Shown: one piece after another, positions 53,406 through 62,768 of the stretch | Position numbering within the stretch: position 1 is the first letter of the stretch | Layout: every line of letters begins with the position of its first letter | From: Breoghania sp. | Lineage (GTDB): Bacteria > Pseudomonadota > Alphaproteobacteria > Rhizobiales > Stappiaceae | NCBI RefSeq assembly: GCF_963674635.1 | Contig: NZ_OY771475.1 | Span: forward strand, 682,001 to 746,000 | Direction: 5' to 3' | Length of the DNA: 64,000 nt | The notes under the pieces: model-generated | The model's database searches: none | The model's input: only the letters and a program-made list of their open reading frames with translations | What the model was told of the DNA's origin: nothing | Made by a program: the position numbers and the translations under genes

Positions 53406-53583
53406 CTCAGTGCATCCAGACCGAAATCGGTTGCGATATCGGCGGCGCGGCAGGCAGTGCCAACGTGCAAGAAGGGATCTGCCGAATCCTGGTGCGAAGC
53501 TGGGCAGGCAGGCTGGCTGAGTCCTTGGCGAGCGTGTTGATGATATCTGTATCAAGGACAAAGAGAGGGGGGCGCGCGGTCAT
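53406..53583 (-). pseudogene. Possible VapC-like PIN-domain fragment
   Basis: After ATG at 53,583 a run of six C residues breaks the frame; with one C less it would read MTARPLFVLDTDIINTLAK, then a basic helix LRTRIRQIP. A hydrophobic strand followed by LDTDII is the usual beginning of PIN-domain toxins. Only about 55 codons follow and the rest of the domain is absent. No antitoxin was identified. The call rests on one motif. Confidence 0.25.
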
Positions 53584-53748
53584 CTGTTCTGCTCGAAAAT
53601 TGCGATAACGCCGTTCTCGGGCAAAATCACCGGCGAACCGTTAACGCTGGAAAATTTTAACGATGCGACCGTGAATTGAGAGCGTTCGCCTCACTTATTC
53701 GGGCGATGAGGGGATCAAAATGAGCGGAGCAGGCGATCTTTCAGATGA

Positions 53749-54183
53749 TCAGCAGTTTTGGGTTCCCGATGATGCAACCATTGATGCGGCTCGAATCCTT
53801 GAGGTGGTCGATAGATGCGGACCACAAAGAGTCGTCCAGGATGCCGGAGCTATATTGTCTGGGCCACTGAGGCGGTGAAGCCAGAGGCCGGAACCGAGCA
53901 TCTGCTCCGTGGTGGGCCGATCGTTGAGGGGGACACCTAAGCGGCAGGTCATCATGGTCATGCACAATGAGAACCTCGTCATCAGCATGGGCGCGATCAG
54001 ATCATCGCCGCCGAACCGCATAGTCTTGGTGACCTGCCACCGGTCACCTGTCTGCCCGGTGAATTGGGGGACGTCGACATGCGAACGCACGTCTGCGATA
54101 TCCCGGAAGGCGGCGAGGCGGCAACTCAAGGAACGTTCACGACTCCTGCGTGTGCGCGCTCTGCCCCCTGCAAACTGGATCAT
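53749..54183 (-). CDS. Uncertain hypothetical frame coupled to the GIY-YIG gene
   Basis: The ATG overlaps the stop of the GIY-YIG-like gene (TGATG) and the first 70 codons have GC-rich third positions like real genes here (LAAFRDIADVRSHVDVPQF). No domain was recognised and the C-terminal third looks random. It could be the truncated last gene of the restriction operon or a chance frame. Confidence 0.28.
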   Translation of the reverse strand: MIQFAGGRARTRRSRERSLSCRLAAFRDIADVRSHVDVPQFTGQTGDRWQVTKTMRFGGDDLIAPMLMTRFSLCMTMMTCRLGVPLNDRPTTEQMLGSGLWLHRLSGPDNIAPASWTTLCGPHLSTTSRIRAASMVASSGTQNC

Positions 54184-55133
54184 TTGGACCGGAAGCGCAC
54201 CATCCCGGGCAAGGAGTAGAAAAGCCTCTCAGCCTCTTCGATCCGGCCCCAGAAGAACTCACCTCCAAGGCTTTCAAGCTTGCCGGATGACTGGTTCTTG
54301 AACTGCTGCTCCACGGCTTCGGCGCTTTCGATATCGGGGAAGGCCTGAGAAATCAGCCTGGGGGACCATTTTCCCGAGGCGGCAGGAGGAATACCTGCAT
54401 TCAGTTCCGCGTAACGACGCTTCGGGTCGTTGGTAATCCCGATTTTCACAGCCACGGAGCGATCGCCGAAGGCCTTCTTGCGGCCCAGAAAAGCGTGGCC
54501 GTCTCCATCATACATGGCCAGATACAAGTAGGTGTCGCCGTCCTCGTAAACGGACGTCCGGGTGCCGGCGCTGCCGGGAAAGGCGCGGGACGGCCGGAAG
54601 GCATCAGCGAAGGGAATGACCGGGCTGTCGTCTTCCGTAACGGGCTCTTCCCCGAAGACGTTGACCTCCCGCACCTTGATCTTCAAGGCTTCGGCGATCT
54701 CGTCGTCATCCAGTTCAGCGCCATGGACTGCCAGGGCTTGTCCTGCTTCGGACCGATAGGAGTTGAAGGCGATCCGACTGATCATCACCTTTTCCTGAGC
54801 TCGCCAGGCACGGCGGATCGGGATGCCATAGCTCCAGCGATCTTCCCAACCATTGTCACGCTTGCGCTGCATGCCCAGTGCCGACGATTTGTCGACATCT
54901 CGGATCGGCGTCGTTTCGATTTCGACGAAGCCCAGCACGTAGGACCGCAGGGCCTTTTCCGTATCTGACGTGCTGGCACCGTAGATCATCAGCAGGTCGC
55001 CGTTGTTCAGCTTGCGAAGATAGGCGTCTCGGGCTTGCTCTTGCGTCCACCCGACATAGCCGTCTTCCTCCGGCGAAAAGCCATAGAAGGAACGGATGCG
55101 GATGCGTTTGCCTTCGGGCAGCCCGTTACTCAT
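54180..55133 (-). CDS. GIY-YIG (T5orf172-type) nuclease-like protein
   Basis: The C-terminal half of this 317-residue protein has the T5orf172 form of the GIY-YIG fold: TYLYLAMYDGD as the first strand, VAVKIGITNDPKRRYAELNAG with the catalytic Arg region, a QFKNQSS helix, and GGEFFWGR with the likely metal-binding Glu. The N-terminal half (IRIRSFYGFSPEEDGYVGW, then a segment with GDLLMIYGA) is unrecognised and could bind DNA. It follows the DUF6998 and hsdS genes on the same strand after 52 bases, which links it to the type I restriction operon as an accessory nuclease. Activity is inferred from fold. Confidence 0.72.
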   Translation of the reverse strand: MSNGLPEGKRIRIRSFYGFSPEEDGYVGWTQEQARDAYLRKLNNGDLLMIYGASTSDTEKALRSYVLGFVEIETTPIRDVDKSSALGMQRKRDNGWEDRWSYGIPIRRAWRAQEKVMISRIAFNSYRSEAGQALAVHGAELDDDEIAEALKIKVREVNVFGEEPVTEDDSPVIPFADAFRPSRAFPGSAGTRTSVYEDGDTYLYLAMYDGDGHAFLGRKKAFGDRSVAVKIGITNDPKRRYAELNAGIPPAASGKWSPRLISQAFPDIESAEAVEQQFKNQSSGKLESLGGEFFWGRIEEAERLFYSLPGMVRFRSK

Positions 55134-55185
55134 GCGAAATACCCCCTGAACAATGACTGTCGTCTTTGTCTTCCCAAATCACAGA

Positions 55186-55656
55186 TCAAACCGGCGGATC
55201 GCGAAGAACCGGCAGTCGTTCGTGTTCGGCGACCTCCTGCGAGAGGCGCGACAAGCGGGAGAGTGAGATGGGCCGTTGTCCGTTCTTCTGCATCTTGCCC
55301 GACGCCGCCCAGGCGATCGCGCCCGGGCCGTTGAAGACCACCCTGATCGGACCGCCTATGGGACGGTGCAGAACGATCAGGTGCTGGGGTTTGTGGCGGA
55401 TCGCTACGCGGCTTCCCTGTGTCAGCTTGATCTCGACTTTCCGCCCATCACGGGATCGGGCATCGTGACCCTGCGTTGAGGCCGGGTTCAGGTCGAGGCC
55501 GAACATGTAGGCGGCGGTGACTTCGCCGATACTGCCAACGAGGTGGCCGTCGAGCGTGAACTTCCGGCCCGGGAAAATCCGCTCGAGGCCATCGGCGGCA
55601 GTGTAGAGCTCGTCGAGCAAGGCCGCGACCTTTGTCCAGTCGACATCCTCACTCAT
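55186..55656 (-). CDS. DUF6998-like, PD-(D/E)xK-type accessory protein
   Basis: The 156-residue protein starts by ATGA overlap with hsdS. The core VGSIGEVTAAYMFGLDL, GHDARSRDGRKVEIKLTQ resembles small PD-(D/E)xK nuclease-like proteins: Glu in IGEV, Asp in GHDA, and the ExK in VEIK. NCBI names such proteins DUF6998 domain-containing. Being translationally coupled to the specificity subunit, it is probably an integral part of this restriction locus, perhaps an extra nuclease or a regulator. Confidence 0.68.
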   Translation of the reverse strand: MSEDVDWTKVAALLDELYTAADGLERIFPGRKFTLDGHLVGSIGEVTAAYMFGLDLNPASTQGHDARSRDGRKVEIKLTQGSRVAIRHKPQHLIVLHRPIGGPIRVVFNGPGAIAWAASGKMQKNGQRPISLSRLSRLSQEVAEHERLPVLRDPPV

Positions 55657-57410
55657 TCCGCCGCCTTCAGCGCTTCCGTGGCAGGCTCCAACGCCTCATG
55701 GAGGAGGGCTTCAAGCAGGCGGGTGCGGGTGATTTCGGCGGCGGTCAGGGCGGCCTCCAGCTGGTCGCAGAGGACCATGAGAGCGTCGACCTTAGCAACG
55801 ATGCGGTGTTGTTCGGCGACAGGCGGCAAGGGCACCAGGAGCGTCTCCACTCCTCCCACACGGAGATGTTGAACCGTCATCCCAAGAGGTTTGTCTTGAA
55901 CCCGTTCCATGAGATCAGGATCTCGCAGGCTGTAAAGCATGAAGCGCGGGTCAATTGTTTCGGGCACAAGGCGGGCGAGCATCATTCGCTGGCCAAGACA
56001 AATCTGTTCGCCCTCCGGGATGATGCACACCTCCCCCATGGGTGCTTCCCGGGTGATCAGAATGTCGCCGGGAGCAGGCTTTCCCCTTAGGCTCCAGTCT
56101 TCGTATACGGCCTCGGAGACAAACTTCTGATCGTTTGCATTCATCAGACCGTCGCGCACGTTGGTAGTGCGGATGAGGCGGATCCCTTGGGGAGAATAAG
56201 GGGCGGTTTTGTTTTTGCAGTCGATCACCATCAGAGCGCACTGCTGAAGTGTCGCCCACGACCACCCGGTTGGCAGCTCCGGCAGCTTTGCCGGGATAGA
56301 CTGTTGGCTTTGCTTTTTGCGCTGCGTATTTGCTTCTGCTGGAGTTGGATAGTTGGAGCTCAAATACTCATCGCGCTGTGCTTCTACGCGCGCAAGCAAT
56401 TGCATCGCCGGTTCATCCGCCGGGTCCTGTTCCACCAGTTTGCCGCGGACGGCGAGCTTGAGGATGGTTTGGCGGAGGGCCTTGATCTGGTCGGGGCGCG
56501 TGGTGAGGGCGGGGAGAGCTTCAAGGGCGAAGGCGGCGTGGTTGGGGAAGTCCTCCGCCGTGGTGTCGGGGGTGGTCAGGCGGGCGAGGCTGGCGGCGGT
56601 GAGCTTGTCGCGCACCTCCTCCCTCGTCTTGCGGGCCTCTTCCAGCCGATCACAGAGCGCCATCAGCTCATCGACCTTGGCGACGATCCGGTGCTGCTCG
56701 GCGAGCGGGGGGAGTGGGACGGAAAGCTGTCTAACCTTGTCTGCGTTCAGGTTTTGAACTACCGCGCCCGAAGCGGCCTCCGCAAATGATCGCTTGGCAT
56801 GTTCCGAAAGGAATAATGTATGAAGGAAAAATTTACTGATAAGTTTCTCGGGTGTCCGAATAACCAGCCAACCATCGTGAATACAGCCTTCAATGTTCGT
56901 GATGTAGGGGAAGCCAAAGCTCATCGAGTTAGAAAGCAATAGGTCCCCGGGAATAACGAGGCGAGACTTCGAAAGCCCCTCTGGTTTGATGCGCTCTGCG
57001 GTGCTGTTAATGTGAATGCTTCCGCGAGTTGAATCCCCGATTTTGATCCATGGAATTCCGTTTTTCTCATTCGTCAGATAAGCTTTGATCGGTCGAGGTG
57101 AGCCGCCACGTGCAATGGCCGTCACGTCGTCCAAGTAGCACCAGTGCCAGCTTGCCGGAACTGGAAATGCGAAAGCCTCTTGGTCGCGAGCAAATGTTCC
57201 TTCCGACTTTTTGAACTTCCCCTCGCGAACAATCCGGTCTTTTTCGACTTTAATCCGCTTCAGCAACTCTGCAGCAGATTCATCCCCCGCATCCTGCTCC
57301 ACCAGCTTCCCACGCACCGCCAGGTCCAGCACGAACCGCCGCAACCGGGCGAGGGCGTCCGGCGCTTCACTGATCTGCTCGTAGACCTCCAGCAACCGTT
57401 CCGCATTCAT
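55653..57410 (-). CDS. hsdS: Type I restriction-modification specificity subunit HsdS
   Basis: The 585-residue specificity subunit has two target-recognition domains, each followed by a conserved helical arm. The arms are near-repeats: PLPPLAEQHRIVAKVDELMA in the first half and PLPPVAEQHRIVAKVDALMV in the second. A further repeated element RGKLVEQD occurs in front of each half. The two recognition domains differ, so the target is a bipartite asymmetric sequence. It overlaps hsdM by 4 bases and the following DUF6998 gene by 4 bases. The length is at the upper end for HsdS owing to the N-terminal helical region (LLEVYEQISEAPDALARL). Confidence 0.93.
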   Translation of the reverse strand: MNAERLLEVYEQISEAPDALARLRRFVLDLAVRGKLVEQDAGDESAAELLKRIKVEKDRIVREGKFKKSEGTFARDQEAFAFPVPASWHWCYLDDVTAIARGGSPRPIKAYLTNEKNGIPWIKIGDSTRGSIHINSTAERIKPEGLSKSRLVIPGDLLLSNSMSFGFPYITNIEGCIHDGWLVIRTPEKLISKFFLHTLFLSEHAKRSFAEAASGAVVQNLNADKVRQLSVPLPPLAEQHRIVAKVDELMALCDRLEEARKTREEVRDKLTAASLARLTTPDTTAEDFPNHAAFALEALPALTTRPDQIKALRQTILKLAVRGKLVEQDPADEPAMQLLARVEAQRDEYLSSNYPTPAEANTQRKKQSQQSIPAKLPELPTGWSWATLQQCALMVIDCKNKTAPYSPQGIRLIRTTNVRDGLMNANDQKFVSEAVYEDWSLRGKPAPGDILITREAPMGEVCIIPEGEQICLGQRMMLARLVPETIDPRFMLYSLRDPDLMERVQDKPLGMTVQHLRVGGVETLLVPLPPVAEQHRIVAKVDALMVLCDQLEAALTAAEITRTRLLEALLHEALEPATEALKAAE

Positions 57411-58852
57411 CGGGCCAGCGCCTCTGTCAGGATGGCCTTCAGCTCCGCCCGCAGGCTGTCAACCGAGGCTTCTGCCTTGGTCAGGTCGTTCAACAAGGTC
57501 TCGGGATCGCCCCAGTCCTCCTCCTCCACATGCGGGTTCTTGATGTCGAGGTTGAAGCCCCGTTCGCGGATCTCGTCGATCGACACTTTCCAGGCGCGGT
57601 CGCTTTCCTCGCGGCCTTTACGGTTTGGCCCGCCCCACCATTCCGCGCAGTCGTCCAGATGCTCCAGCCGGATCGGCTTGGTCATGGAATAGGCCTTCTG
57701 GGTCTCCGGCACCCGGTGTTCCCAGTACCAGATGTCCTGCGTCGGCTTGCCCTTCTCGAAGAACAGCAGGTTGGTGCCGATGGAGGCATAGGGTTTGAAG
57801 ACCGAGTTCGGCAGGCGCACGATGGTGTGCAGGTTGCATTCCTTGAGCAGGTGTTCCTTCAGCCGGGTCTTGATGCCCTCGCCGAAGAGCGAGCCATCGG
57901 GCAGGACGACGGCGGCGCGGCCCTTGTCCTTCAGCAGGCGGATGATGAGAGCGAGGAAGAGATCGGCGGTCTCACGGGTCTTGAACTGGGGGAAGTTGTT
58001 CTCGATCCCGTCCTCCTCCTTGCCGCCGAAGGGCGGGTTGGTGAGGATGATGTCGACGCGTTCATCCCTGGTCCAGCTGATGAACGGGCGGGCAAGTGTG
58101 TTGTCGTACCGGACCCAGGACGGCTCCTCGACATTGTGGAGCAGCATGTTTGTGGTGCAGAGCATGTGCGGCAGCGGTTTCTTTTCCACCGCGCGAAGGG
58201 AGGCCAGCATGGTGGCCTCGTCCTCGGGGCGTTTCACGTAGCGGTCGCGCATGTGACGGATGGCGCAGGAGAGGAAGCCGCCGGTGCCGCAGGCGGGATC
58301 CATGAGGATTTCGCCGGGATGCGGGTCTAGCTGCCGGACCATGAAGGAGGTGACGGCGCGGGGCGTGTAGTATTCGCCCGCGTTGCCGGCGTTCTGCAGA
58401 TCGTTCAGCAGCTGTTCGTAGATGTCGCCGAAATGCTGGCGTTCGGCCAGGGAGTTGAAGTCAACCTCGGAGATCTTGTTGATCACCTGTCGCATCAGCT
58501 GACCGGATTTCATGTAGTTGTAGGCGCCTTCGAAGACGGAGCGTACGACGCGGGCTCGCGGCGTTGTGGCCGGCAGTTCCTTCAGTGTCGGGAAGAGCTG
58601 CGTGTTGACAAAATCCTGCAGTTCGTCCCCGGTGATGCCTTCGGGATCTGCGGCCCAGGCGCGCCATTGCAGATGCTCGGGGATGGGAGAGGTGTAGTCA
58701 TCGCGGGTGAATTCCAGCGCCTCGTCCTGGTCGTCGATGATTTTCAGGAAGAACATCCAGACAAGCTGCGACAGCCGCTGGGCATCACCATCGACGCCGA
58801 CATCCTTGCGCATGACGTCCTGAATTGTTTTTACGAGATTTCTCATGGACAT
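57407..58852 (-). CDS. hsdM: Type I restriction-modification DNA methyltransferase HsdM
   Basis: The 481-residue N6-adenine methyltransferase carries motif I DPACGTGGF (residues 185-193) for SAM and motif IV TNPPF (271-275) for the target adenine. The N-terminal helical domain (QRLSQLVWMFFLKIIDDQD) is typical of HsdM. With two HsdM per HsdS it forms the modification enzyme, and with HsdR the restriction complex. It begins 5 bases after hsdR and overlaps hsdS by ATGA, so the three subunits are co-expressed. Confidence 0.96.
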   Translation of the reverse strand: MSMRNLVKTIQDVMRKDVGVDGDAQRLSQLVWMFFLKIIDDQDEALEFTRDDYTSPIPEHLQWRAWAADPEGITGDELQDFVNTQLFPTLKELPATTPRARVVRSVFEGAYNYMKSGQLMRQVINKISEVDFNSLAERQHFGDIYEQLLNDLQNAGNAGEYYTPRAVTSFMVRQLDPHPGEILMDPACGTGGFLSCAIRHMRDRYVKRPEDEATMLASLRAVEKKPLPHMLCTTNMLLHNVEEPSWVRYDNTLARPFISWTRDERVDIILTNPPFGGKEEDGIENNFPQFKTRETADLFLALIIRLLKDKGRAAVVLPDGSLFGEGIKTRLKEHLLKECNLHTIVRLPNSVFKPYASIGTNLLFFEKGKPTQDIWYWEHRVPETQKAYSMTKPIRLEHLDDCAEWWGGPNRKGREESDRAWKVSIDEIRERGFNLDIKNPHVEEEDWGDPETLLNDLTKAEASVDSLRAELKAILTEALAR

Positions 58853-58857
58853 GTGGG

Positions 58858-61317
58858 TCAGGCGCTTTCGTCATAGAGGGCTTCCTGCAAATCGCGGATC
58901 GCCCGGAGGTAGTCAGGTTTCTTGCCAAAGGCGCGCATCAATTCGATCGGCGTGCCCATTTGAGAGAAGGGGTTTATCTGAAGGATGTTCGTGTCGTCGA
59001 GGGTGAGGACGCCCTCATCGGCGTATTTCTCGAGGAGGGCTTCGAGAACGGCCTTCGCCTGATCGCCGTATCGGTTGAACACGTCGCGCTTCTTGACGTT
59101 CTCAGCGCGTTCGCGGCGCGTCAGGGGCTTGGCGCCGAATGCCACGTGGCAGACCAGATCAAAGGGATCGAGTTCAGCGTCGATTTCCCGCCCGATGAGT
59201 TCAAGGTCGAGCCCCTCTTCCGCAAGCTCGTCGATGATCGCCTGCTTCCTATCTTCGTCCTTCCAGCGGCGCAGGAAATCGTCGAGAGATGCGAAGCGGC
59301 GGGTGAGATGCTTGCGGGTGAAATCGTGGAGGCTCTCGGTCACCAGCTTCCCGTCGGCGTCCAGGTATTCAACACGTTCCTTGATGATCGTCGCGCCAAT
59401 ACCGTCGACGTAGATTTTGCGACGCCGTCCATCGGGGCACCCGCCTCCATCAGGGTCTTCACCATCCGGATCCGTGTTCGTTGGTGTCGGATCGATAACA
59501 ACCGTTTCGTCGTCTTCGGCGCCTTCGCCCGTCTCTGGGTTGTCTTCGTCCTCAGGCGGTGTCATGGGATCATCGGGACCGGGCTGATAAATCTGCACGG
59601 GCTTTCCATCGAAGTCCGGGTCGGCGAAATGGGATGTTGCCCCACGGAAATCCATCAGCGTGAAGTAGTATTTGCCGGTGTCCTCGTGGACGCGTGTGCC
59701 ACGCCCGACAATCTGTTTGAATTCAGTCATCGAGCCGATTTCACGATCAAGGACGATCAAGCGGCACGTCTGGGCGTCCACGCCTGTGCTGAGCAGCCGA
59801 GACGTTGTGACGATGACCGGATAGCTTGCCTCGGGATCAATGAAGTTTGCCAGTTCATTCAGGCCGTCCTTGTCATTGCCTGTAATCCGCATGACGTAGC
59901 GGGCGTCCTTTGCGACGAGGTCCTGGTTCTCATTGATCAGGGCCTGACGCATTCTGCCGGCGTGTTCCTGATCCACGCAGAAGACGATTGTCTTCTGCAT
60001 GCGATCTCCGCTTTCCTGGAGGAACCGGGTGACCCGCTTGGCCACCAGTTTGGTGCGATCATCGATCACAAGGGTCCGATCGAAATCCTTGATGTTGTAG
60101 ATCCGGTCTTCAACCTCGACGCCATCACGGTCCAGCTGCCCTTGTTGCGGTCGGTAACCTTCGACGTCGCAATCGATGTGAGACTTGATGACCTTGTAGG
60201 GAGCAAGAAAGCCATCCTCGATGCCTTCCTTCAGTGTGTAGGAGTAGATCGGCTCACCGAAGTAGTGGATGTTTGACGCATACTCCGTCTCTTTGGGCGT
60301 TGCAGTCAGGCCGATCTGCGTGGCGCTGGAGAAATGCTCAAGGATTTCGCGCCAAGCTGAATCCTCTGCCGCGCTTCCGCGGTGACACTCGTCAATGATG
60401 ATTAGGTCAAAGAAATCCGGGCTGAGCTCCCTGTATATCTTCTGGCTCTCCGCCGGCCCGGTCAGTGCCTGGTATAGGCCGAGGTAGATTTCATATGCGG
60501 TGTTGATCCGGCGCTTGCGGTCCATCGCGAGGGTGAGTTCTTCTTCTGTCCCATCCGCACGCTCGATTGTCTTTGCATGTGTCGACAGCTTCGCCATGGA
60601 GCCTATGAAGGGGCGGAAATCGTTGACCATCGTCTGGTCGACGAGAACATTTCGGTCGGCCAGAAAAAGAACTCGTTTCTTTTGCCCCGACTTCCATAAC
60701 CGCCAGATGATCTGAAAGGCAGTGAATGTCTTGCCTGTGCCGGTCGCCATGACCAGCAGCAAGCGGTCTCGCCCCTTGGCAATGGCCTCAAGCGACGCGT
60801 TCACTGCGTTCATCTGATAGTAGCGAGGCTCCTTCCCGCTATCAAAATACGGGTACAACGCGGTCTGGGCCTCGGCTTCACTCATGCCCTTCCAAGCCAG
60901 ATAGCGATCGAGAAGTGCCTCGGGCGACGGAAACTCATCCAGACTGAGGTGACTTTCCACTTGGGCTGACTGACCCGACTTGTCGTGCATGACAAAGCCG
61001 TCGCCGTTCGAGGAGAAAGCAAACGGCACACGAAGCAAGTCGGCATAACCAAGGGCTTGCTGAATTCCGTCGGAAACGGAGTGACGGTTGTCTTTGGCCT
61101 CGATCACCGCGATTGGGATATTGGGCTTCAAGTAGAGAACGTAATCCGCTCGCTTCTTCTTGCCCCTGGCGACCAGTTTCCCCCTGACAATAATGCGGCC
61201 AGCGGTAAGCGTCTTCTCTTCTTTGATCTGGGATTGAAGGTCCCACCCTGATTTAATCAGCGCAGGTAAGATGAATTTGCTGCAGATATCTCGTTCAGAT
61301 AGAAGATGCTTATCCAT
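58858..61317 (-). CDS. hsdR: Type I restriction enzyme R subunit HsdR (EcoEI type)
   Basis: This is the 819-residue motor and nuclease subunit. The PD-(D/E)xK nuclease is N-terminal: Asp58 (KRADYVLYL), Glu73 and Lys75 (AVIEAK). The superfamily 2 helicase follows with Walker A MATGTGKTF (about 190-198), DECHRG, GLTATP and motif VI QIVGRGTRVHEDTG. The C-terminal EcoEI-type domain ends near the YDESA tail. The ATG at 61,317 (MDKHLLSERDIC) is chosen because the preceding in-frame stretch to 61,386 is not protein-like. It is first in the operon, unlike the commoner M-S-R order. A polyacidic linker with TPPEDEDNPETGEGAEDDE lies before the C-terminal domain. Confidence 0.95.
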   Translation of the reverse strand: MDKHLLSERDICSKFILPALIKSGWDLQSQIKEEKTLTAGRIIVRGKLVARGKKKRADYVLYLKPNIPIAVIEAKDNRHSVSDGIQQALGYADLLRVPFAFSSNGDGFVMHDKSGQSAQVESHLSLDEFPSPEALLDRYLAWKGMSEAEAQTALYPYFDSGKEPRYYQMNAVNASLEAIAKGRDRLLLVMATGTGKTFTAFQIIWRLWKSGQKKRVLFLADRNVLVDQTMVNDFRPFIGSMAKLSTHAKTIERADGTEEELTLAMDRKRRINTAYEIYLGLYQALTGPAESQKIYRELSPDFFDLIIIDECHRGSAAEDSAWREILEHFSSATQIGLTATPKETEYASNIHYFGEPIYSYTLKEGIEDGFLAPYKVIKSHIDCDVEGYRPQQGQLDRDGVEVEDRIYNIKDFDRTLVIDDRTKLVAKRVTRFLQESGDRMQKTIVFCVDQEHAGRMRQALINENQDLVAKDARYVMRITGNDKDGLNELANFIDPEASYPVIVTTSRLLSTGVDAQTCRLIVLDREIGSMTEFKQIVGRGTRVHEDTGKYYFTLMDFRGATSHFADPDFDGKPVQIYQPGPDDPMTPPEDEDNPETGEGAEDDETVVIDPTPTNTDPDGEDPDGGGCPDGRRRKIYVDGIGATIIKERVEYLDADGKLVTESLHDFTRKHLTRRFASLDDFLRRWKDEDRKQAIIDELAEEGLDLELIGREIDAELDPFDLVCHVAFGAKPLTRRERAENVKKRDVFNRYGDQAKAVLEALLEKYADEGVLTLDDTNILQINPFSQMGTPIELMRAFGKKPDYLRAIRDLQEALYDESA

Positions 61318-61681
61318 GTCGACCTTCAAGCAATGCTGGTGGCATCGTATCTGATCCGATGTTCTACGCAAGCAGACGCTGGCCATTCATGCTCGATCGG
61401 CGGTGCGTTTCGGATGGTTAAGTCAGGTTGCCGTAGATGGCGTAGGACCCTCGCTGCGCCCCGCACCAAGGTCCGGACTCCTGGCTTTCGCTGCGCTCGA
61501 AATGAACGGCAGCTTTGCGGAGAATGTGAAATCGGTGATCCTCCCTCACTGAACTGCTCCACCGCAATGTTGAGGAAAACGGAGGATCAAAGCTTGCCGA
61601 CGAAGAGCGGCCAGTATGTTTCTTTGGCCTCGGGCGCGCTTGCGGCTAGCAGCGCCGTTGCAGCAGCGGCAATGACGAGGC
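61318..61681. other. Intergenic upstream of hsdR
   Basis: This 364-base region lies between hsdR and the abortive-infection family gene, both leftward. A plus-strand frame from about 61,570 (MLRKTEDQSLPTKSG) runs antisense into the next gene and has no recognisable domain, so it is not called. The hsdR promoter should lie here. Confidence 0.4.
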
Positions 61682-62575
61682 TCATTCAGCCGATTCCGTC
61701 GTCGCAGGTAAAGCTCGCTGCATTTTCCGTTCCCAAGTTTCGATCAGGAAAAGCGCGAGGGTACTTGATCCGTGGATGGCGAGTCGCGCGATCCGGGGAT
61801 CGATCCGACGATGGCCCCGCTCTCGCCCATGGGCATCGCCACCATGGGTGCGCAGCGCGCCGATCCCCTCGGCGGTTGTAGTCAGGCCGCTCAGGATCTT
61901 GCGGATGTCACCTGCGATCAGGTCAGGCAGGCCCGTGCGCCCGGGGGAGAGGCCAAGCGGCTCCTGAACGGCACGCACGAGCGAGGAGATATCTTTCTTC
62001 GCCGGCAGGCTCAGACCGAGCTCTACGAGGATTGATCGGCAGACTGCCTCAAGTGTCGCGCATGCGGCCGTCACCGCGTCCTCGGGGTCCTCTTCTGCGT
62101 TCCGGATGGCGCGGTCGATATCGCGGCTCACGGTCCCAAAATCCAGCGTTGCAGTTTTGTCAGCAATGGCACCGATGACAGCGGCACCCGAGCCTCGCTT
62201 GCGGAGGACCGCTCTCCCTCCAAGAAGTACAACCTCGAAGCCATCGGGCGAGAGGTGCAAGTTCAGGTGGTCAAGCACAGCCTGCGTTTTTTCTGGCTCT
62301 CTCGTATGGTTCCTGGGATCAGCTACCTTTTCAATCGCACGGCCGATCAATTCGTCACCGTTCTCCTGGCGAGCAGCCCAGTTGAGACAATCTCGCAGGG
62401 CAGGCAGCCGAGAGCCCTCGCCTTGAGCGGGGTCAATGCCGCATGCCATGAGGAAGCCGTCGATGTTGGAGGCGCTACGATAAAGGCCGATCGGTGGTTC
62501 GGTGTTGTTTGCTCCCGAACCGCCAGAGATCACCTGAACGAGCGCTTCGAGGGCGATAGTTGAGAATGCGGTCAC
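61682..62575 (-). CDS. Abortive-infection family (Abi C-terminal domain) protein
   Basis: The 297-residue protein starts with GTG at 62,575. The C-terminal half matches the Abi C-terminal family: DPEDAVTAACATLEAVCRSI, LPDLIAGDIRKILSGLTTTA, then GALRTHGGDAHGRERGH, with the polar HGRERG motif typical of a HEPN-like ribonuclease core, followed by ARLAIHGSSTLALFLIETW. Such proteins stop phage spread by damaging RNA in infected cells. It stands between the restriction operon and the TIGR02391 gene, all on one strand, making a defence cluster. Confidence 0.8.
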   Translation of the reverse strand: MTAFSTIALEALVQVISGGSGANNTEPPIGLYRSASNIDGFLMACGIDPAQGEGSRLPALRDCLNWAARQENGDELIGRAIEKVADPRNHTREPEKTQAVLDHLNLHLSPDGFEVVLLGGRAVLRKRGSGAAVIGAIADKTATLDFGTVSRDIDRAIRNAEEDPEDAVTAACATLEAVCRSILVELGLSLPAKKDISSLVRAVQEPLGLSPGRTGLPDLIAGDIRKILSGLTTTAEGIGALRTHGGDAHGRERGHRRIDPRIARLAIHGSSTLALFLIETWERKMQRALPATTESAE

Positions 62576-62768
62576 TGAGGAACCTCATAGTCAGATCTGG
62601 GCAGCGCTGAGCGCAAGGTCGATGATCGCGATTGCGAGCATGATGCGCCGGTAGGTATTTTCATTCTCCATGTTCATAGCAGGCGGGATTTTTGAGGGCA
62701 GATGGGCCATCCGGATGCGGCGATCACCTGATGGCCAAGTCATCAACCTGCCCCTTCCTTTCTGTATG

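Noticed and set aside
53685..53720. CGCCTCACTTATTC...GATGAGG as possible right transposon end
   Set aside because: Only one weak match to the repeat core, no array, and no TGT/ACA terminus found nearby.
58825..60276. Plus-strand frame of 483 codons antisense to hsdR
   Set aside because: It lies wholly opposite helicase motifs of hsdR; it is hydrophobic-looking but has no family features.
62025..62060. ACTGCCTCAAGTGTCGC resembling the transposon repeat at 46,239
   Set aside because: It is a single copy within the coding sequence of the abortive-infection gene, so chance similarity is more likely than a transposon end.
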